DNA of 6,084 nt from Gammaproteobacteria bacterium (GTDB taxonomy: Bacteria > Pseudomonadota > Gammaproteobacteria > Steroidobacterales > Steroidobacteraceae), in the NCBI GenBank assembly GCA_030043215.1, contig JASHYG010000344.1:1-6084 (forward strand). Reading direction: 5' to 3'. Below are positions 4,851 through 6,084 of the stretch, one piece after another. Positions within the stretch are counted from its first letter, which is position 1. Each line of letters begins with the position of its first letter. The notes beneath the pieces were generated by a model, which was not told where the DNA came from, made no database searches, and saw only the letters and a list, made by a program, of their open reading frames with translations. Made by a program: the position numbers and the translations under genes.

Positions 4851-6084
4851 TGATCGACGCTGCGGGGGGAGAGGGGCCCGGAGAAGCGGGTAGCGGCGCG
4901 CGGATTGCCGTCGCCGAGCCGCAGGGTGCACGCATCTTCGAACGGCGGCTCGCGATCGGGGGCGAGGGTGCCGAGGTCGTCGTTCCCGGCTCTCCGTCCG
5001 GAGCGCTACTGTGGATCGAGCGGGGCGACACGTCGTGGACCGCACAACCTCTCGATGGCGCGAGCGTCGCCTTTGACGGTCAAGTCCTGGCCGGCGCGCG
5101 CGCGCTGCGCCAGGGCGATGTGCTCTCCGTGGGCCGCGCCCAGATCGTCGTGGCCGCGCTCTCCCGCGGCGAGCTGCAGCTCGAAGTGTGTCACGTCGTG
5201 GGCAACGCGACCGTCTCGCCGGCAAGCCTGCTCGCGACGCCCAGCCTCGATGACGATGACGTGGAGATCGTCCCCGAGCCCGCCGAGCCGCAGGCGGCCG
5301 TGCTGCTGGGTCGCGCGGCCTCGGCCTTGCAGCGGGGGCAGGCAGTCGTGCGCAGACACTGGACGTGGGCCGCACCTGCCATCGCACTGCTCGTGATCGC
5401 GGCGTACGTGTCGCGATTCCAGCCGGTCGCGGTCGTCGCGCAACCCTCGGATGCGTACGTGAGCGCGTCCGACACCTGGCTCGCGCTGCGCAGCGGCGAC
5501 CAGATCTTCCTGCGGCCCGGGAAGCATGTGCTCGAGGCGGAGCGCAAGGGCTATGCGCCGGCGCGGGTCGGCATCCTCGTACGCTCGGGCTCCGCGAGTG
5601 CCGCATCGGTCCGACTCGTGCTCCACAAGCTCCCGGGCCGGCTGCAGATCGACACGGGAGGCATCGCGGCCGCGGTCAGCGTCGATGGCGTCCGGATCGG
5701 CTCGGCACCGGGGGAGATGGAAGTGGCGGCCGGCCGGCGCACCATCGCCTTGCGGGCGCCCAGATATCTCGATTACGTCGCGACGCTCGATGTGGCCGGA
5801 GCGGGAGCGCTCCAGACCTTGAGGGCGCGGTTGCAGCCCTCGTGGGGCACTCTGGTCATCTCGGCCAGTCCCCCCGGCGCTCATCTCACCGTCGACAGCG
5901 GCGAGCAGACGCTGGTGCCCGCGACATTGCAACTCGACGCCGGCGTTCACGTCATACGGCTTACGTCCCCGGGACTGAAGGACTGGGAGAGCCGCATCGT
6001 CATCGAGGCTGGAGACACGCTGAGAGCCGGAACGATCACGCTCGGGCAGCCCGACGCGCAGCTCGCCATCCGCTCGGAGCCGGA
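4850..6084 (+). CDS. Membrane protein with degenerate FHA-like domain and PEGA-like repeats (3' end outside window)
   Basis: The frame opens at ATG 4850, overlapping the kinase stop by one base (TGATG), and stays open for 411 codons to the right edge. Residues about 18-103 have the beta-strand layout of an FHA domain (RIAVAEPQGARIF, LAIGGEGAEVVVPG, WTAQPLDGASVAFDG, LRQGDVLSVGRAQIVV). The usual GR...S..H phosphothreonine-binding residues are not visible. An acidic linker (DDDDVEIVPEPAEP, 134-147) precedes one membrane segment (about 171-188, WTWAAPAIALLVIAAYVS). The periplasmic part holds three PEGA-like units, about 190-260, 262-330 and 332-400; the third is the clearest (GTLVISASPPGAHLTVDSG, then LDAGVHVIRLTSPG). 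A fourth begins at AQLAIRSEP. Proteins with serial PEGA domains can end in another domain, so the full product may be much longer. The operon position suggests work with the kinase; that is inference. Confidence 0.88.
   Translation, partial: MIDAAGGEGPGEAGSGARIAVAEPQGARIFERRLAIGGEGAEVVVPGSPSGALLWIERGDTSWTAQPLDGASVAFDGQVLAGARALRQGDVLSVGRAQIVVAALSRGELQLEVCHVVGNATVSPASLLATPSLDDDDVEIVPEPAEPQAAVLLGRAASALQRGQAVVRRHWTWAAPAIALLVIAAYVSRFQPVAVVAQPSDAYVSASDTWLALRSGDQIFLRPGKHVLEAERKGYAPARVGILVRSGSASAASVRLVLHKLPGRLQIDTGGIAAAVSVDGVRIGSAPGEMEVAAGRRTIALRAPRYLDYVATLDVAGAGALQTLRARLQPSWGTLVISASPPGAHLTVDSGEQTLVPATLQLDAGVHVIRLTSPGLKDWESRIVIEAGDTLRAGTITLGQPDAQLAIRSEP

Noticed and set aside
5006..5950. 314-codon minus-strand frame opposite the PEGA gene
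   Set aside because: The + strand frame from 4850 shows a membrane segment and repeated PEGA-like units; the antisense translation shows none.

Overview
The window is high-GC bacterial DNA with every supported gene on the + strand. It looks like a proteobacterium, most likely a gammaproteobacterium with a complex envelope. This rests on a PA0069-type radical SAM protein, a lipoprotein with a non-Asp residue at +2, and a membrane-anchored Hanks-type kinase followed by PEGA-domain proteins. No rRNA or other phylogenetic marker is present, so taxonomy is an inference.

Region 1 (1-1661) is the 3' part of a radical SAM gene that carries an intein. The reading frame is open to the left edge, so the gene starts outside the window and the in-frame GTG at 36 is not its start. 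Positions 1-833 are the C-terminal ~277 residues of a LAGLIDADG-type intein: the block B His, two LAGLIDADG motifs and the terminal His-Asn. From 834 comes the host protein, beginning with CYARPSHAYLGL. That Cys is both the +1 splicing nucleophile and, by family comparison, the third cysteine of the radical SAM [4Fe-4S] motif. The iron-sulfur site should therefore not be assembled until the intein is removed.

Region 2 (1662-1815) is a 154-base gap with no convincing terminator and only a weak promoter candidate.

Region 3 (1816-6084) is a tight three-gene operon. The first gene is a Ser/Gly-rich lipoprotein with a charged helical tail. Two bases later comes an 806-residue Ser/Thr kinase with a cytoplasmic catalytic domain, one membrane segment, a periplasmic TPR-like region and a C-terminal PEGA-like module. 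Its stop overlaps the start of a third gene by one base (TGATG). That gene encodes a degenerate FHA-like domain, one membrane segment and at least three PEGA-like repeats, and it runs off the right edge.

The architecture suggests an envelope-sensing unit. Two inner-membrane proteins would place related PEGA modules in the periplasm, one attached to a kinase and the other to an FHA-like fold, alongside a probable outer-membrane lipoprotein. The signal, the phosphorylation targets and any interaction among the three are not visible in the sequence and remain inference.
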